Of a stretch of DNA of 64,000 bases, positions 39,349 through 52,207 are shown piece by piece. Under the pieces are notes generated by a model that made no database searches, was not told where the DNA came from, and saw only the letters and a program-made list of their open reading frames with translations. Position 1 is the first letter of the stretch. Every line of letters starts with the position of its first letter. The translations under genes and the position numbers were made by a program. The stretch covers positions 62,001-126,000 of the forward strand of contig NZ_AUKZ01000004.1 of NCBI RefSeq assembly GCF_000425025.1, given 5' to 3'. The stretch comes from Streptococcus castoreus DSM 17536 (GTDB lineage Bacteria > Bacillota > Bacilli > Lactobacillales > Streptococcaceae).

Positions 39349-40224
39349 TTATTCGAGTGCATTTGCTCCTGCAACAATCTCTGTAATTTCTTGAGTAATC
39401 GCTGCTTGGCGAGCACGGTTGTATTGAATGGTTAAATCATTAATCACATGTTTAGCATTGTCTGTCGCTGTCTGCATGGCAGTCATTCCTGCTGCATGTT
39501 CAGCAGTCTTAGCATCAATAATGGCACCGTAAATTAAACTTTCAGTGAATTGAGGCAACAATTGGTCTAAAATATCATGACGATTTGGTTCCAATTCAAA
39601 ACCAGTAACACCTTCTTCTGCTGCTTCATCAGCAACCAAGTCAGAAATTGGCAACATTTGCTGAACACGCACCTGACTGGTCAAGCTGTTTACATGATGA
39701 TTATAACAAACATACAATTCATCAAAAATCTCATTGACAAACATACCCACTGATTGTGAAATGATTTTTCGCACTTGCTCAAAACTCGGTTGATCTGCAA
39801 GACCACGAAGTTCAAAAGCCACATTCATCCCTCTTGCTTTGAAGAAGTCTGAACCCACACTGCCAATCGAAATGATTTCATAATCACCGTTAGCGTGGTA
39901 TTCCACAATCATTTCCATAATTGCTTTTAAAATTTTTGAATTATAACCACCAACAAGACCTTTATCAGATGTGATCACAATATAACCTGTTTTTTTGACA
40001 GGACGAGAAGCTAACATCGGGTTATCAGAACCTGTAGTCAAATCTGATTTTAAAAGGTCGGTTGTAATTTGACGAATTTTTGAGGCATAACTTTGAAAAT
40101 CACGAGCCGCTTGCTCTGATTTCACCAGTTTTGCAGAAGAAACCATACGCATGGCACTAGTGATTTTACTTGTTTTCTCAGTTGAAATAATTTTGGCTTT
40201 AATTTCACTTAGAGATCCTGCCAT
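39349..40224 (-). CDS. atpG: ATP synthase gamma subunit
   Basis: 291-residue rotor shaft. The N-terminal long helix [24 protein letters not shown] and C-terminal [18 protein letters not shown] are the paired coiled-coil helices of the family, with a Rossmann-like middle ([16 protein letters not shown]). Starts 19 nt after atpA. Normal length. Confidence 0.97.
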   Translation of the reverse strand: MAGSLSEIKAKIISTEKTSKITSAMRMVSSAKLVKSEQAARDFQSYASKIRQITTDLLKSDLTTGSDNPMLASRPVKKTGYIVITSDKGLVGGYNSKILKAIMEMIVEYHANGDYEIISIGSVGSDFFKARGMNVAFELRGLADQPSFEQVRKIISQSVGMFVNEIFDELYVCYNHHVNSLTSQVRVQQMLPISDLVADEAAEEGVTGFELEPNRHDILDQLLPQFTESLIYGAIIDAKTAEHAAGMTAMQTATDNAKHVINDLTIQYNRARQAAITQEITEIVAGANALE

Positions 40225-40243
40225 ACTAGCATCCTCCCTCTAT

Positions 40244-41752
<1,509 letters not shown>

Positions 41753-41764
41753 TCACACCACTTT

Positions 41765-42301
41765 CTATTTTAAATTCATTTTAAATGCTTGTAATTGATG
41801 ACGAATACTGGTATCAATCACATTATTATTGACACTGATAATAAATCCTCCAATTAGCGAAGGATCTATTTTTTCAATTAAACGACCCATTTCCATCGCA
41901 AATTTCTTTGTAACAACTGCCCGAACACGATTTTTTTGTTCTTCAGTCAAAGGTAACGATGAAGTGACTACCACGTCATGCCGATTGGAAACTATCGCTA
42001 TTTCCTTTAAAACAGCCTGAAGCATTTGATATAAATAGACTTCACGTTCGTTTTGTAAAACAACATCTAAGAAATGATTCATGTAAACACAATTATCTCC
42101 CTGAAGTAATTTCACCAGTTGGACTTTTTCAGCATGTGGAACAGCTAGACTTGATAAACTTTGGTCAAGATAAGTTAGCTCAAAAGTCTCTAAAATGGCA
42201 AGCACATCAGCTTGTAAGGGATTGAGGACATCATGTTCGCTTGCCACCTCAACAAGGCTTTTTGCATATTGCTCAATAAGAGCCTGTTCTTTTTTGGTCA
42301 T
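41765..42301 (-). CDS. atpH: ATP synthase delta subunit
   Basis: 178-residue peripheral-stalk subunit: N-terminal helical domain ([18 protein letters not shown]) that caps alpha-3beta-3 and C-terminal [23 protein letters not shown] segment conserved in OSCP/delta. Its ATG shares a base with the atpF stop. Confidence 0.95.
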   Translation of the reverse strand: MTKKEQALIEQYAKSLVEVASEHDVLNPLQADVLAILETFELTYLDQSLSSLAVPHAEKVQLVKLLQGDNCVYMNHFLDVVLQNEREVYLYQMLQAVLKEIAIVSNRHDVVVTSSLPLTEEQKNRVRAVVTKKFAMEMGRLIEKIDPSLIGGFIISVNNNVIDTSIRHQLQAFKMNLK

Positions 42302-42795
42302 TAAGCTTCTCCTAAGTCATCAAGATAACGATCAATAAGCTGGCTTTGTGCCGCCTTATCAAGATTAGCTCCCATAATTTTTTCCGCTAAAAGAACAGTT
42401 AAATCAGACATTTCCATTTTAACTGCTGAGATAGCTTCTGATTTACTGTGTTCAATATCTGTCAATGCTTTTTCTTTTAAACGATTCGCTTCGTCAGTAG
42501 CTTCTGCCACTAATTTATCACCCTGTAATTGACCAATTTCTTTGGCATCACTAATAATTTTACTTGCTTCTGAACGGCTAACCTCTAAGTTAGCTTGGCT
42601 TTGTGCCTCTAATTTTTGTGCGCTTAATCGTGACTGTTCAGCTTGATCAATATCATGCGATATTTGTTGTGAACGTGTCTGTAAAATTGATTCAATTGCA
42701 CCCCAAGCGAATTTTTTAAGCAAGAGTAACAAGACGATTACCGAACCTGTTACTAGAATAAAATTCCCAACGAGTTCACCAAATGTGACTGACAT
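42301..42795 (-). CDS. atpF: ATP synthase b subunit
   Basis: 164 residues: one N-terminal membrane helix (about 9-27) followed by a long charged coiled-coil ([20 protein letters not shown] onward) that dimerises as the peripheral stalk. Starts 17 nt after atpB. Confidence 0.95.
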   Translation of the reverse strand: MSVTFGELVGNFILVTGSVIVLLLLLKKFAWGAIESILQTRSQQISHDIDQAEQSRLSAQKLEAQSQANLEVSRSEASKIISDAKEIGQLQGDKLVAEATDEANRLKEKALTDIEHSKSEAISAVKMEMSDLTVLLAEKIMGANLDKAAQSQLIDRYLDDLGEA

Positions 42796-42812
42796 TCGTT
42801 TGTTCTCCTTCC

Positions 42813-43529
42813 TTATTCTTCTGATTCATTAACTTTTTTTCCGAGATAGGTTGCCGTTAGTTTTGTGAAAACAAAAGCTTGTATGCAGGAAATAAAGACT
42901 GAAAAGGCTGTCCATGTCATGTTTACAAGGAAAGCAATCGGCCACCAATAGATACGATAATTTGCCAGTTGAACAATCAAACCTGTAACAACTTCCCCCG
43001 CAAAAATATTACCAAATAACCGAATGGCAAGTGATAAGAAATTTGTAAATTCTTCGAGTAAATTCATCGGAGTCATCGGCCACGGAGTAGCCAAACGTTT
43101 TAAATGGGCACCCAAGCCACGACGTCTGATCCCTTCAATATGCACCATGAGGGTAATAAAAAGGGATAAGGCAAGGTCAAAAGCCAAGTTGGCTGTTGGC
43201 GAAGTCCATAGGGTATAGCCATTAACTGTCTCCAATTTGGTAAATAACCCTAAATTATTAGCAACAGCGACAAAGAGAAAAATGGTGAAGAGTAACAGCG
43301 AGTAAGATTTTTGTAGGCTACTATCTAAATGCTCTTCCCCTATACCATTTACAAAACTGATCAAATATTCTAAAGCAGTTTGCTTTCCTTCGGGTTTCAA
43401 TTTCATTTGGCGACTTGACCAAAAAACAAAGGCAAATACAATCGCAATCGTGACAATACAAACAGCAAGTAGGGTCAAATTAAAGGTTATTGGACCAAGC
43501 TTTAGCATAGGTATTTTAGCTTCTTCCAT
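42813..43529 (-). CDS. atpB: ATP synthase a subunit
   Basis: 238-residue Fo membrane subunit with about five to six helices. The essential Arg is in [15 protein letters not shown] (about residue 175), with the C-terminal [20 protein letters not shown] helix forming the proton path with the c-ring. It follows atpE, the order c-a-b typical of streptococci. Confidence 0.97.
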   Translation of the reverse strand: MEEAKIPMLKLGPITFNLTLLAVCIVTIAIVFAFVFWSSRQMKLKPEGKQTALEYLISFVNGIGEEHLDSSLQKSYSLLLFTIFLFVAVANNLGLFTKLETVNGYTLWTSPTANLAFDLALSLFITLMVHIEGIRRRGLGAHLKRLATPWPMTPMNLLEEFTNFLSLAIRLFGNIFAGEVVTGLIVQLANYRIYWWPIAFLVNMTWTAFSVFISCIQAFVFTKLTATYLGKKVNESEE

Positions 43530-43563
43530 CTAACACCCTCCTTTTCTATTATAAAATAGGCTG

Positions 43564-43761
43564 TTATTTAAGAATGAAGGCCATAACAAGAGTAACGAAG
43601 AAAGTCCCTTCAATAAAGGCAACCCCTAAAATCATTAGAGAGCGCAATTGCCCGATAATTTCTGGCTGGCGAGACGCTGATTTGAAAAGATTTGCCATCA
43701 AGAAACCTTCAGCAAGAGAAACACCGAAACAGGCCAATGCCAATGCGAAAATAGGATTCAT
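43564..43761 (-). CDS. atpE: ATP synthase c subunit
   Basis: 65-residue proteolipid hairpin of two membrane helices joined by the RQP loop (31-33). The ion-binding carboxylate is Glu51 in [10 protein letters not shown] second acidic residue (Glu18) sits in helix 1. First gene of the operon, 35 nt before atpB; an AAGGAG ribosome site lies before the ATG. Confidence 0.96.
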   Translation of the reverse strand: MNPIFALALACFGVSLAEGFLMANLFKSASRQPEIIGQLRSLMILGVAFIEGTFFVTLVMAFILK

Positions 43762-43796
43762 AGTAGAATACTCCTTAAAATTTTTTTTACTTTGCT

Positions 43797-43825
43797 ATTC
43801 TATTCCTTAAAATTAAGAATGTCAA
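43797..43825 (-). promoter_or_regulatory. Promoter of the ATP synthase operon
   Basis: TTGACA (43820-43825), 17-bp spacer, TAGAAT (43797-43802): near-consensus sigma-A promoter 36 nt before atpE. The rest of the 303-nt spacer to glgA holds the glg terminator (43964-43985), a weak ATCAGA/TCTGAT stem-loop next to it, and no gene. Confidence 0.9.
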
Positions 43826-43963
43826 CAGATTTCTTTAGTCTGGGTACGCTTTCTTAGACTAATACTAACCTTTTTATAACATTAACAAAAAACGTTGGGA
43901 TTTTCGTTAAAAAATAGATTAATCCCTTGTTATAATCAGATATTTCAAAAAGTCTGATAAGCA

Positions 43964-43985
43964 GAAAAAACGGCTTATGCCGTTT
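43964..43985 (-). terminator. Terminator of the glg operon
   Basis: AAACGGC pairs with GCCGTTT across ATAA, followed by TTT on the minus strand; about 80 nt after the glgA stop. Short but GC-rich stem. Confidence 0.8.
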
Positions 43986-44064
43986 CACTGGTCTTATAAT
44001 ATTCCAATAGCACTATTAAATTTTCAAGTGTCATGCGTTTTTAAGTGACTGAAAAAGCTTAAAT

Positions 44065-45495
44065 TTATTTCAAAGACTTATACAGGTCTAAATAAACCAA
44101 ACTAGCAGTGTTCCATGAAAAATCTCTTATCATAGCATTTTTCTGAATGATTTTCCAATCTTCTTGGTGATGACGATAAACATCAAGTGCAAATAAAAGC
44201 GCATTGGTCATCCAGAAGCCTGAAAAGTGATCAAAGCCAAACCCTGTTCCTGTCTTATCAAATGGGTTATAAGGAATAACAGTGTCTTTCAAGCCTCCAA
44301 TTTCATGAACAATTGGTATAGTGCCATAACGCATGGCCATCATTTGCGAGAGACCACAAGGCTCAAAGGCACTTGGCATTAGAAAAAGGTCACAAGCTGC
44401 ATAAATTTGCTGGGCTAATTCTAAATCAAATGTAATATTAGCTGATAACTTTTCTGGATAAACTTGACTAAACCATAAAAAGGCATCTTCATAACTTTTA
44501 TAACCCGTTCCAAGAACAACTAACTGGACATCTTGTTGGAGAATATAGTCTAACTCTTGGACCACTAAATCAAACCCTTTTTGATCGGTTAGCCGTGAGA
44601 CAATACCAATCATCGGAATCTCCTCGCAAATAGGAAGTCCTAACCTTTCTTGTAAAGCTTTTTTATTAGTAGCTTTCCCCAGTAAATGATCGGCTGAAAA
44701 CTTAGCCACTAGATTAGGATCTGTTTCCGGGTTTATTAGGTCTGTATCAATACCATTAATAATACCTGATAGTTTGCCAGACTCCATGCGCATTAGGTGA
44801 TCTAAACCTTTCCCAAAATCTGGAGTCTGGATTTCATTTGCATAAGATGGGGAAACGGTCGTCACACGATCGGCATATAAAACTGCCGCTTTCATCCAGT
44901 TAAGACAACCATTCCAGCGCAAGGTACCATCATCATAGCGTTCGGAACCAATACCAAATAAATCCCCCAACATGCCTGAATCAAATTGACCTTGGAACTC
45001 AATATTATGAATGGTAAAAACAGTCTTAATGCCTCTGTAAGCTTCAATCCAATGGTATTTTTCTTTTAATAGGAAAGGAATCATCGCTGTATGATAATCG
45101 TGTACATGTAAAATATCAGGAATGGTGTGGATTTTTTCGAGTATTTCAATAGCAGCCAACTGGAAATAAGCGAAACGTTCACCATCGTCCCAGTCGCCAT
45201 AAACCTTTCCTCTAAAGAAATAATACCGATTATCTACAAAATAGAAAGTCACTTGGTCTTTAACCAATTTTTTGAGACCAACATATTGACGGCGCCATCC
45301 TACTTGTGTGTAGAAATAAAGCACATCTTCAATTTGATCACCAAATTTTTGGTCAATGGCATCATAATAAGGCAAGATGACAGAGACTTCATGACCATTT
45401 TTAACAAGGGATTTAGGCAAAGCACCAATCACATCACCTAAACCACCTGTTTTAGCAAAGGGAGCCCCTTCTGCTGCCACAAACATTATTTTCAT
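44065..45495 (-). CDS. glgA: Glycogen synthase (ADP-glucose)
   Basis: 476-residue GT5 enzyme that elongates alpha-1,4-glucan from ADP-glucose. N-terminal [14 protein letters not shown] (16-29) binds the donor; C-terminal GT-B motif with [19 protein letters not shown] and GGLKDTV. Last gene of glgBCDA; ATG overlaps the glgD stop by 4 nt. Intact and of usual length. Confidence 0.97.
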   Translation of the reverse strand: MKIMFVAAEGAPFAKTGGLGDVIGALPKSLVKNGHEVSVILPYYDAIDQKFGDQIEDVLYFYTQVGWRRQYVGLKKLVKDQVTFYFVDNRYYFFRGKVYGDWDDGERFAYFQLAAIEILEKIHTIPDILHVHDYHTAMIPFLLKEKYHWIEAYRGIKTVFTIHNIEFQGQFDSGMLGDLFGIGSERYDDGTLRWNGCLNWMKAAVLYADRVTTVSPSYANEIQTPDFGKGLDHLMRMESGKLSGIINGIDTDLINPETDPNLVAKFSADHLLGKATNKKALQERLGLPICEEIPMIGIVSRLTDQKGFDLVVQELDYILQQDVQLVVLGTGYKSYEDAFLWFSQVYPEKLSANITFDLELAQQIYAACDLFLMPSAFEPCGLSQMMAMRYGTIPIVHEIGGLKDTVIPYNPFDKTGTGFGFDHFSGFWMTNALLFALDVYRHHQEDWKIIQKNAMIRDFSWNTASLVYLDLYKSLK

Positions 45496-46625
45496 CTTAT
45501 CATATCCTCAACAACTTCAGTCCCCTTAGCAACAACCATTGGTTCTTCTTGACTACCTTTTATAGTAACTCCTGGGGCAACTTTAACAGACTTATCAATA
45601 ATAGCATTTTCAACCACAGCACCTTCGCCAATTGTCACTTTTGGTGATAAAATACTATTTTTGATCCTTGCCTTAGTTTCAATACGGCAGTTGCGTGAAA
45701 CGATTGAATGATCAACAGAGCCTTTAATGATACTTCCTGAGGCAAACTGTGAATTTCTCACTTCCGAAGCTTGGTCAAAATAAGTTGATTCTTCGTTTTT
45801 GACCCGTGTATAAACCTTTTGATTAGCGTATAGAAGGGAGTAGAATTTTTGGGGATCAAGCATATCCATGTTGGCATCAAAATAAGATTTAATAGAATGG
45901 ATATTAGCCAGATAACCGGTATACTCAAAACCAAGTGCTCCTTCTGAAACGGTTAAATCTCGAAGTAAGAAACGGAGTTTTTGAGGAGTTTCTTTTTGAG
46001 CTTCCTTTTCCATTTGTTCAATAAGCCACGGGGTATCAATAATATAGATTCCAGCTGACATTTTTTCAAGGAGGTGCTCTCCTGAAACATTACGTCTTTG
46101 AATAACAGTATCTGTTTCATCAATGTCTAAAACATCATTAGCTTTTGAGATGGATTGAACCGGCATCTTTTTGTAGACAACGGTAATATGACGTTTATTG
46201 GCAGTGTGCAGATGAATAACTTGCTCCAATTCGATATTACACAAAATATCACAACTCATATAAATGGTTTGATCCGATCCTGAGCGTTTCAAATAGGTTA
46301 AAATTTGCTCATAATAATCTTTGTCAGCTTCTTTAGAGTCTTCTTTGGTATTGTAAAAGCCGAGGAAATAATGACTTAATAAGGAATTAAGTCCCCACTC
46401 ACGACCAGAACGAATATGGTCGAAAACAGAACGGATATTTTGTCCACGAAAAATACCGTAGATACTTCTAACCCCTGCATTAGCAAGATTTGATAATTGA
46501 AAATCAATGAGACGGTATTTCCCATCAAAAGGAAGATTGGCTAATGGTCTTGAATCTGTTAAGCCTTTCATTTCTGCAAAACCAATCGAACTTCCTAAAA
46601 TGGCTGTGTATTTATCAATCTTCAT
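45492..46625 (-). CDS. glgD: GlgD, non-catalytic ADP-glucose pyrophosphorylase partner
   Basis: 377 residues, same fold as GlgC (nucleotidyl-transferase domain then left-handed beta-helix with hexapeptide repeats, [18 protein letters not shown]). The substrate loop that in GlgC reads GGQGTRL is replaced by [11 protein letters not shown], so it should not be catalytic. In Firmicutes GlgD associates with GlgC and raises its activity. It overlaps glgC by 11 nt and glgA by 4 nt, so the three are translated together. Confidence 0.95.
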   Translation of the reverse strand: MKIDKYTAILGSSIGFAEMKGLTDSRPLANLPFDGKYRLIDFQLSNLANAGVRSIYGIFRGQNIRSVFDHIRSGREWGLNSLLSHYFLGFYNTKEDSKEADKDYYEQILTYLKRSGSDQTIYMSCDILCNIELEQVIHLHTANKRHITVVYKKMPVQSISKANDVLDIDETDTVIQRRNVSGEHLLEKMSAGIYIIDTPWLIEQMEKEAQKETPQKLRFLLRDLTVSEGALGFEYTGYLANIHSIKSYFDANMDMLDPQKFYSLLYANQKVYTRVKNEESTYFDQASEVRNSQFASGSIIKGSVDHSIVSRNCRIETKARIKNSILSPKVTIGEGAVVENAIIDKSVKVAPGVTIKGSQEEPMVVAKGTEVVEDMIR

Positions 46626-47754
46626 TTGAAACCCCCACTACTTCACTATACCCAACAACTTGTACATCATCGGTTCCATCAATGACTACCCCATCACCAA
46701 TAACAGCTCCCTCACCAATAATGGCTCGTGTAATCTTAGCACCTTCACCAATAATAACCCCACTCATGATAAAGGAATCCTTGATCTGAGCTTCTTTTTT
46801 CACCTGAACATTTGTTGATAAAATGGAGTGCTCAACTGTTCCAGAAACAAAGCTGCCATCTACGATAAGAGAGTCTGAGACATCGGCTTCTTCTGTGATA
46901 AAGTTTGGTGGAGCAATGTGATTTTTAGAGTAGATCTTCCATGAACGGTCACGACTATCTAAGGCATTTCCTTCTCCAATGTATTCCATATTGGCTTCCC
47001 AAAGCGATTCGATGGTTCCAACATCTTTCCAGTAACCTTTAAAGTTGTAACTGTATACACTTTCACCTGTTTCCAAATAAGAAGGGATAACATTTTGTCC
47101 AAAATCAGACATATCAATATTGTTTTTTTCTGCATTAACTAGCATGGTCCTAAGACGTTTCCATGTGAAAATATAAATCCCCATGGATGCTTTGGTTGAT
47201 TTAGGATGAGCTGGTTTTTCTTCAAATTCGACAATACGCCCACTGGTATCTGTATTCATAATTCCAAAGCGACTTGCTTCTTTTAATGGCACATCAATGA
47301 CAGCAACTGTTAAACTAGCCATATTATCCTTATGTTTTTGAAGCATATCATCATAGTCCATCTTATAAATATGATCTCCAGATAAGATAAGGACATATTC
47401 TGGGTTGATACTATCAATGTAATCAATATTTTGATAAATGGCATGACTAGTCCCTTGGAACCAACGATTCCCTTCAGTTGCCGAATACGGTTGTAAAATC
47501 GTAACACCAGAATTAATACCATCTAACCCCCAAGACGAACCATTCCCAATATGGTTATTTAAGGCTAATGGTTGATATTGGGTTATGACACCGACATGAT
47601 TGATCCCTGAATTAGCACAGTTTGAAAGTGCAAAATCAATAATTCGATAACGACCACCGAACTGCACGGCTGGTTTTGCAATACTCTGTGTCAATTTTCC
47701 TAGGCGAGTCCCTTGCCCTCCCGCCAAAATAAGAGCTAACATTTCATTCTTCAT
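46615..47754 (-). CDS. glgC: Glucose-1-phosphate adenylyltransferase GlgC
   Basis: 379-residue catalytic subunit that makes ADP-glucose. Signature [15 protein letters not shown] (8-22), [15 protein letters not shown], the [10 protein letters not shown] metal site and a C-terminal beta-helix ([20 protein letters not shown]). AAAGGAG lies before the ATG. It follows glgB by 127 nt. Confidence 0.97.
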   Translation of the reverse strand: MKNEMLALILAGGQGTRLGKLTQSIAKPAVQFGGRYRIIDFALSNCANSGINHVGVITQYQPLALNNHIGNGSSWGLDGINSGVTILQPYSATEGNRWFQGTSHAIYQNIDYIDSINPEYVLILSGDHIYKMDYDDMLQKHKDNMASLTVAVIDVPLKEASRFGIMNTDTSGRIVEFEEKPAHPKSTKASMGIYIFTWKRLRTMLVNAEKNNIDMSDFGQNVIPSYLETGESVYSYNFKGYWKDVGTIESLWEANMEYIGEGNALDSRDRSWKIYSKNHIAPPNFITEEADVSDSLIVDGSFVSGTVEHSILSTNVQVKKEAQIKDSFIMSGVIIGEGAKITRAIIGEGAVIGDGVVIDGTDDVQVVGYSEVVGVSNED

Positions 47755-47881
47755 TTAAATCTCCTTTCATCACCGTTCTGACATCAATTCAAAAAAGTCA
47801 TGTCAAAACCTTTCTATTCTCGACAACTCCAGCTTACCTTATTCCATCACAAAAGGAACACTGAGTTGATTTAATCAGGCA

Positions 47882-49762
47882 TTAATCTTTTTGACGGCGT
47901 TTTATTTTCCAAATACTGGCCCCCAATGCTGGCAAAGTAAAGGATAAAGTTCGTTTATAATCCTTCCAGTTTCCCTTTACTGTTCTAGTGTTAGGATTGT
48001 GCTCTTTCCAGACACCTCCATAACTTTCCATTTCGGTATTAATAACTTCTTCGTAAATACCAGCAACCGGGACACCAATTGTGAAGTTTGGTCTTTCAAC
48101 AGGTGTCATGTTAAAGACACACAATAATAACTCTCCTTTATTGTTGATACGACAAAAAGATAAAACAGATTCTTCTTTATTGTCAGCATCAATAATATCA
48201 ATCCCACCATAGGTTTCATCGTTTTGCCAAAGCATATTATGTTCTTTATAAAAACGATTCAAATCAGCTGTAAACAGCTGCATTTTTGCATTGAAAGGGT
48301 CCTCTAAATTGTGCCACTCTAGTTGGTCATTAAACTTCCATTCTAAAAACTGCCCGAATTCTGAACCCATAAAAAGCAATTTTTTACCTGGATGACAGAT
48401 TTGATAGGTGTAAAGGTTACGCAAGCCAGCAAATTGATTGTAACGATCGCCCCACATTTTGTGCATCATGCTCTTTTTTCCATGAACCACTTCATCGTGC
48501 GAAAATGGCAAAATATAACGTTCGTTGAAACAGTAAATAAAACTAAACGTTAGGAGATTAAAGTCAAACTGACGGTAATAGGGATCCTCTGCGTAAAAAC
48601 GGAGAATATCATTCATCCATCCCATATTCCATTTGTAATCAAATCCTAGTCCCCCCTCTTCAATCGGACTAGTAATTGGGGTTGCCGAAGAGGATTCTTC
48701 GGCTATCATCATAATATCTGGGTGTCGTTCTTTAATAACTTGAGTTAATCTCTGAAGAAAAGCAATCCCCTCGAGATTTTGGTTTCCTCCATGTTTATTT
48801 GGTGTCCACGGTCCCTGATCATAATCTAGATAAAGCATATTGCTAACAGCATCAACACGAATCCCATCAATATGGTAGGTTTCTAGCCAAAATAGTGCAC
48901 TCGAAATCAAAAAAGACTGAACTTGATTTTTACCTAAGTCAAAATTTAAGGCTCCCCAACCATAATTATGTGCTCGGTGGTGATCTTGATATTCAAAGGT
49001 TGGTGTTCCATCATAATAGGCTAAGGCATCATCATTCTGTGTGAAATGACCTGGTACCCAGTCAACAATCACACCAATATTATTGAGATGGCATGCCTCA
49101 ACAAAATCTTGAAAAGCTTCTGGGCTTCCAAAAGTCGATTCAAACGCAAAATAGCCCATAAGCTGATAGCCCCAACTCATATCAAGAGGATGTGCCATCA
49201 CTGGTAGCAATTCGACATGCGTATAATGCATTTTTTTAAGGTAAGGAATCAATTCATCCTTTAAGCGGGACATGTCATAAGGCTTGCCTTCATGATCTTT
49301 TTTCCATGAATTAGCATGAACTTCATAAATATTCACAGGGCGTTCTTTAAAACCAAAACGTTTTCTTCGTCCCATCCACAAGCCATCGTGCCATTTCTTG
49401 TCCGGTAACGTTTTGACAACAGCTCCCGTTCCTGGTCTTGCTTCAAATAAGAAAGCGACAGGGTCAATTTTTTCAACTAGCTGACCCCCTTGCCGTTTAA
49501 CCAAATATTTATAAAGATCACCTTCTTTGGCTAACTCTGTTGTAATTTCCCAAACCCCTGCCTCGTGTTTCTTCATAGCAATTGGATTTGCTGTCCAGTT
49601 GGTAAAATCTCCAATCAAACTAACTTCTTGTGCATTTGGTGCCCAAACCCTAAAGACATAGGTTTCTTTAGAAGCATTATCAACCCGATGAACACCCAAG
49701 TAATCTTGCAAGTGAAAATTATCACCGGTACCAAATGTATAAAGCGCTAACTCCGTATCCAT
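47882..49762 (-). CDS. glgB: 1,4-alpha-glucan branching enzyme
   Basis: GH13 enzyme that introduces alpha-1,6 branches. N-terminal CBM48 (about 25-110), catalytic barrel with nucleophile Asp in [11 protein letters not shown], acid Glu in MIAEESS, and SHDEVVHGK, then a C-terminal beta domain. The frame is open 17 codons further up to 49813, but AGAGGGTGAT sits before the ATG at 49762 ([11 protein letters not shown]), giving 626 residues. First gene of glgBCDA. An interrupted palindrome CCCTTT-A-AAAGGG (49834-49846) lies upstream and may be an operator; no clear -35/-10 was found. Confidence 0.95.
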   Translation of the reverse strand: MDTELALYTFGTGDNFHLQDYLGVHRVDNASKETYVFRVWAPNAQEVSLIGDFTNWTANPIAMKKHEAGVWEITTELAKEGDLYKYLVKRQGGQLVEKIDPVAFLFEARPGTGAVVKTLPDKKWHDGLWMGRRKRFGFKERPVNIYEVHANSWKKDHEGKPYDMSRLKDELIPYLKKMHYTHVELLPVMAHPLDMSWGYQLMGYFAFESTFGSPEAFQDFVEACHLNNIGVIVDWVPGHFTQNDDALAYYDGTPTFEYQDHHRAHNYGWGALNFDLGKNQVQSFLISSALFWLETYHIDGIRVDAVSNMLYLDYDQGPWTPNKHGGNQNLEGIAFLQRLTQVIKERHPDIMMIAEESSSATPITSPIEEGGLGFDYKWNMGWMNDILRFYAEDPYYRQFDFNLLTFSFIYCFNERYILPFSHDEVVHGKKSMMHKMWGDRYNQFAGLRNLYTYQICHPGKKLLFMGSEFGQFLEWKFNDQLEWHNLEDPFNAKMQLFTADLNRFYKEHNMLWQNDETYGGIDIIDADNKEESVLSFCRINNKGELLLCVFNMTPVERPNFTIGVPVAGIYEEVINTEMESYGGVWKEHNPNTRTVKGNWKDYKRTLSFTLPALGASIWKIKRRQKD

Positions 49763-49877
49763 TCCATCACCCTCTCTTACTTTTAACCCTTTGCTTAAAT
49801 TAGGAAATTCCATTTTAAACCTAATTCTCCTAACCCTTTAAAAGGGATACAAACAACACTTGATCACTGAAAACAAA

Positions 49878-49906
49878 AATAACCTGAGAAACCTCAGGTT
49901 ATTCTG
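49878..49906 (-). terminator. Terminator overlapping the pulA stop codon
   Basis: AATAACCTGAG pairs perfectly with CTCAGGTTATT (11 bp) around a 4-nt loop, followed by TTTGTTTTC on the minus strand. The 5' arm begins within the last pulA codons and includes its TAA (49899-49901). Confidence 0.9.
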
Positions 49907-52202
49907 TAATATCAAGGATCATCGCTGTCAAATGATTTATAGTCAACTCATTATTTTGAAAGCGCTTGTCATTTGTTTCAATTATAACATGCTTATCATG
50001 TGATTGCAAGCGTTTTCCAGATGTTGTGAAAATAACCTTGTATTTCCGACTATCATCTACTGTAAAGCTGATAAAGCCTGTGTTCCTATCAGCTTTTTCA
50101 ATATAGACATGGTAACGAATCTCTTCAAAAGTGCGATATGAAAACAGGGGTGTTGTCGTTTTCAAAAAAATTAATTTTTTCATAAAGGTTAGAGTTTCTT
50201 TTTCGAGAGTAACCTGTCTCCAGTCAATTTGATTGACTTGATCTGGAGCATTATAGGAATTCATAGCCCTTTCTTTATCTGCATGGGTCAATTCACCTTG
50301 CTCCCCAGTTGCAAATAATTTTGTTCGTAAAAATTCCTGACCAATTTGCATAAAACACATGCCTTGCATCAGAATATTCATAGCGGATGCCAGCTGAATT
50401 CGTTTGGTATGTTCTTCTTTACTATCGTGAGGATTCAAAGCCCAAAAAAGATCATTAAGGTTATAATTATCATGTGCTTCGACATAATTAACAACCTGGC
50501 TCGGTGTTAGGTAATGCACTAATTCATCACTGCCCAAAATGGATTTAGCGACAACATCTTCTGTCGGTGCGCCAGATACAAAGCCCTCTTCAAAAGTACC
50601 ATAAACCTCGGCACCCTTAACTGCATTGCGCTGATCATCATTAAAAAAACCAATCCCAGGCATCTTATAGGCATTGTCTTTTTTTGCCTTATCTTCAGGC
50701 GCTAACCCAACTCCCATATCCCAACCTTCTCCAAACATGAGAATTCTTGGGTCGATTTTATTTAGTTCCTGTCGAATAAGATTCATGGTTTCAATATCGT
50801 GCAAGCCCATTAAATCAAAACGAAAACCGTCAATATTAAATTCCTTCGTCCAATAAAGAATGGAATCAATCATGTACTTGCGGTACATTTCCTTTTCACT
50901 GGCGGTCTCATTGCCACAACCCGACCCATTTTGAAAAGTTCCATTTGGGTTCATTCGATAATAGTAATCGGGAACAACTAATTGAAATACAGAATCCCTT
51001 GATGAGAAAGTATGATTATAAACCACGTCCATAATGACATTGATACCAGCATCATGATAAGCTTGAATCACTTCTTTTAATTCTAAAATGCGTGTTGCAG
51101 GTTCATGGGGATTACTTGTAAAACTAGCATCGGGGACATTATAATTTTCTGGATCGTAACCCCAATTATAGGCGTACTCCCCATTGTCATCAATCACCTG
51201 ATGATGGTCAAAGATTGGCTGTAACTGAATATGGGTAATACCAAGTGATGTCACATAATCAAAACAGGTTTTATCTCCAAATTCATTGCGAGTACCTTTT
51301 TCAATTAAACCTCTAAACTTCCCTCGATTCGGTTGGCTAACACCTGATGTGACTGATTTTGAAAAATCACGAACGTGCATTTCATAGATAACAGCCTGAT
51401 TGGGATTATCCAAGCGCCAAGTTGCTTCTTTACCTTGCCTAACATTAAATCCTTCTGGTCTAAGATAACTCGGAGCAATAACAACTGAGCGTCTCCCGTT
51501 TGCCGTTGTCGCGATGGCATAAGGATCACGAACATCTCTAAATGTCCGCTTCCGATAGTAAACACGGTAACGGTAGGCATGATAATTGTAGTCACCTTTC
51601 AAACACAATTCCCAAACCCCATGTGTATTTTTTGAATGGTCCTCAGGATTATTTTCCTGTCCACGAACCATAGGAATCACTTTGGAAACACTGGCACGTT
51701 CAGCAGTTGAATCATACAGAATTAAATCCACACGTTCAGCTGTCGGTGCCCAAAGTCGAAATATTGTCTGATCAGGTGTATAACGAAAACCAAGCCAACC
51801 ACTAAATCCCCAACGCCGATCAAAGGCTTTACTGTTAACGGCCATATCAAAGGAATGAGCAACACGACGCCCGTACGACCGACTAGCTACTGCTGCTTGC
51901 CTTGAATAATAAACCGTATCATCACCATCAACAAGCCAAACCTCCGTTTTAGAAACCCCATAATCACGATTAATGCGAAAGTCAATTGTCTTATGTTTCC
52001 AAAATTGATCTTTGACAATCACATAAGCATGACTTAAAAAATAAGGGGCAGGGTAACTTAATTGGGCAACCGCACCAAAACTGTCAAATCGAGAAAAGTA
52101 AGCGTCTTTCCCCCATTTTCCATCTTGCCACTGCCATAAGCTTAAATTAAAGTAATTGCCTTGACGACTATGGTAATGAACGGTAATAGCATTATCCATC
52201 AC
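49899..52202 (-). CDS. pulA: Type I pullulanase (debranching enzyme)
   Basis: 767-residue GH13 enzyme hydrolysing alpha-1,6 links of pullulan, limit dextrins or glycogen. An N-terminal module (~1-120), a CBM48 with FRLWAPTAERVDL (about 150), then the type I hallmark YNWGYDP. Catalytic Asp in DGFRFDLMGL, Glu in LMFGEGWDMG, and VEAHDNYNLND. No signal peptide or wall anchor, so intracellular. It starts at GTG 52202 (GGAGGA 9 nt upstream; an ATG follows directly) 5 nt after the lipid-kinase gene. Works on the same glucans as the downstream glg genes but is separated from them by a terminator. Confidence 0.94.
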   Translation of the reverse strand: MMDNAITVHYHSRQGNYFNLSLWQWQDGKWGKDAYFSRFDSFGAVAQLSYPAPYFLSHAYVIVKDQFWKHKTIDFRINRDYGVSKTEVWLVDGDDTVYYSRQAAVASRSYGRRVAHSFDMAVNSKAFDRRWGFSGWLGFRYTPDQTIFRLWAPTAERVDLILYDSTAERASVSKVIPMVRGQENNPEDHSKNTHGVWELCLKGDYNYHAYRYRVYYRKRTFRDVRDPYAIATTANGRRSVVIAPSYLRPEGFNVRQGKEATWRLDNPNQAVIYEMHVRDFSKSVTSGVSQPNRGKFRGLIEKGTRNEFGDKTCFDYVTSLGITHIQLQPIFDHHQVIDDNGEYAYNWGYDPENYNVPDASFTSNPHEPATRILELKEVIQAYHDAGINVIMDVVYNHTFSSRDSVFQLVVPDYYYRMNPNGTFQNGSGCGNETASEKEMYRKYMIDSILYWTKEFNIDGFRFDLMGLHDIETMNLIRQELNKIDPRILMFGEGWDMGVGLAPEDKAKKDNAYKMPGIGFFNDDQRNAVKGAEVYGTFEEGFVSGAPTEDVVAKSILGSDELVHYLTPSQVVNYVEAHDNYNLNDLFWALNPHDSKEEHTKRIQLASAMNILMQGMCFMQIGQEFLRTKLFATGEQGELTHADKERAMNSYNAPDQVNQIDWRQVTLEKETLTFMKKLIFLKTTTPLFSYRTFEEIRYHVYIEKADRNTGFISFTVDDSRKYKVIFTTSGKRLQSHDKHVIIETNDKRFQNNELTINHLTAMILDITE

Positions 52203-52207
52203 TTTGA

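Noticed and set aside
43931..43962. Plus-strand TATAAT with an ATCAGA/TCTGAT hairpin as a small RNA gene
   Set aside because: No -35, only a six-base stem, and it runs into the glg terminator; better explained as part of the terminator region.
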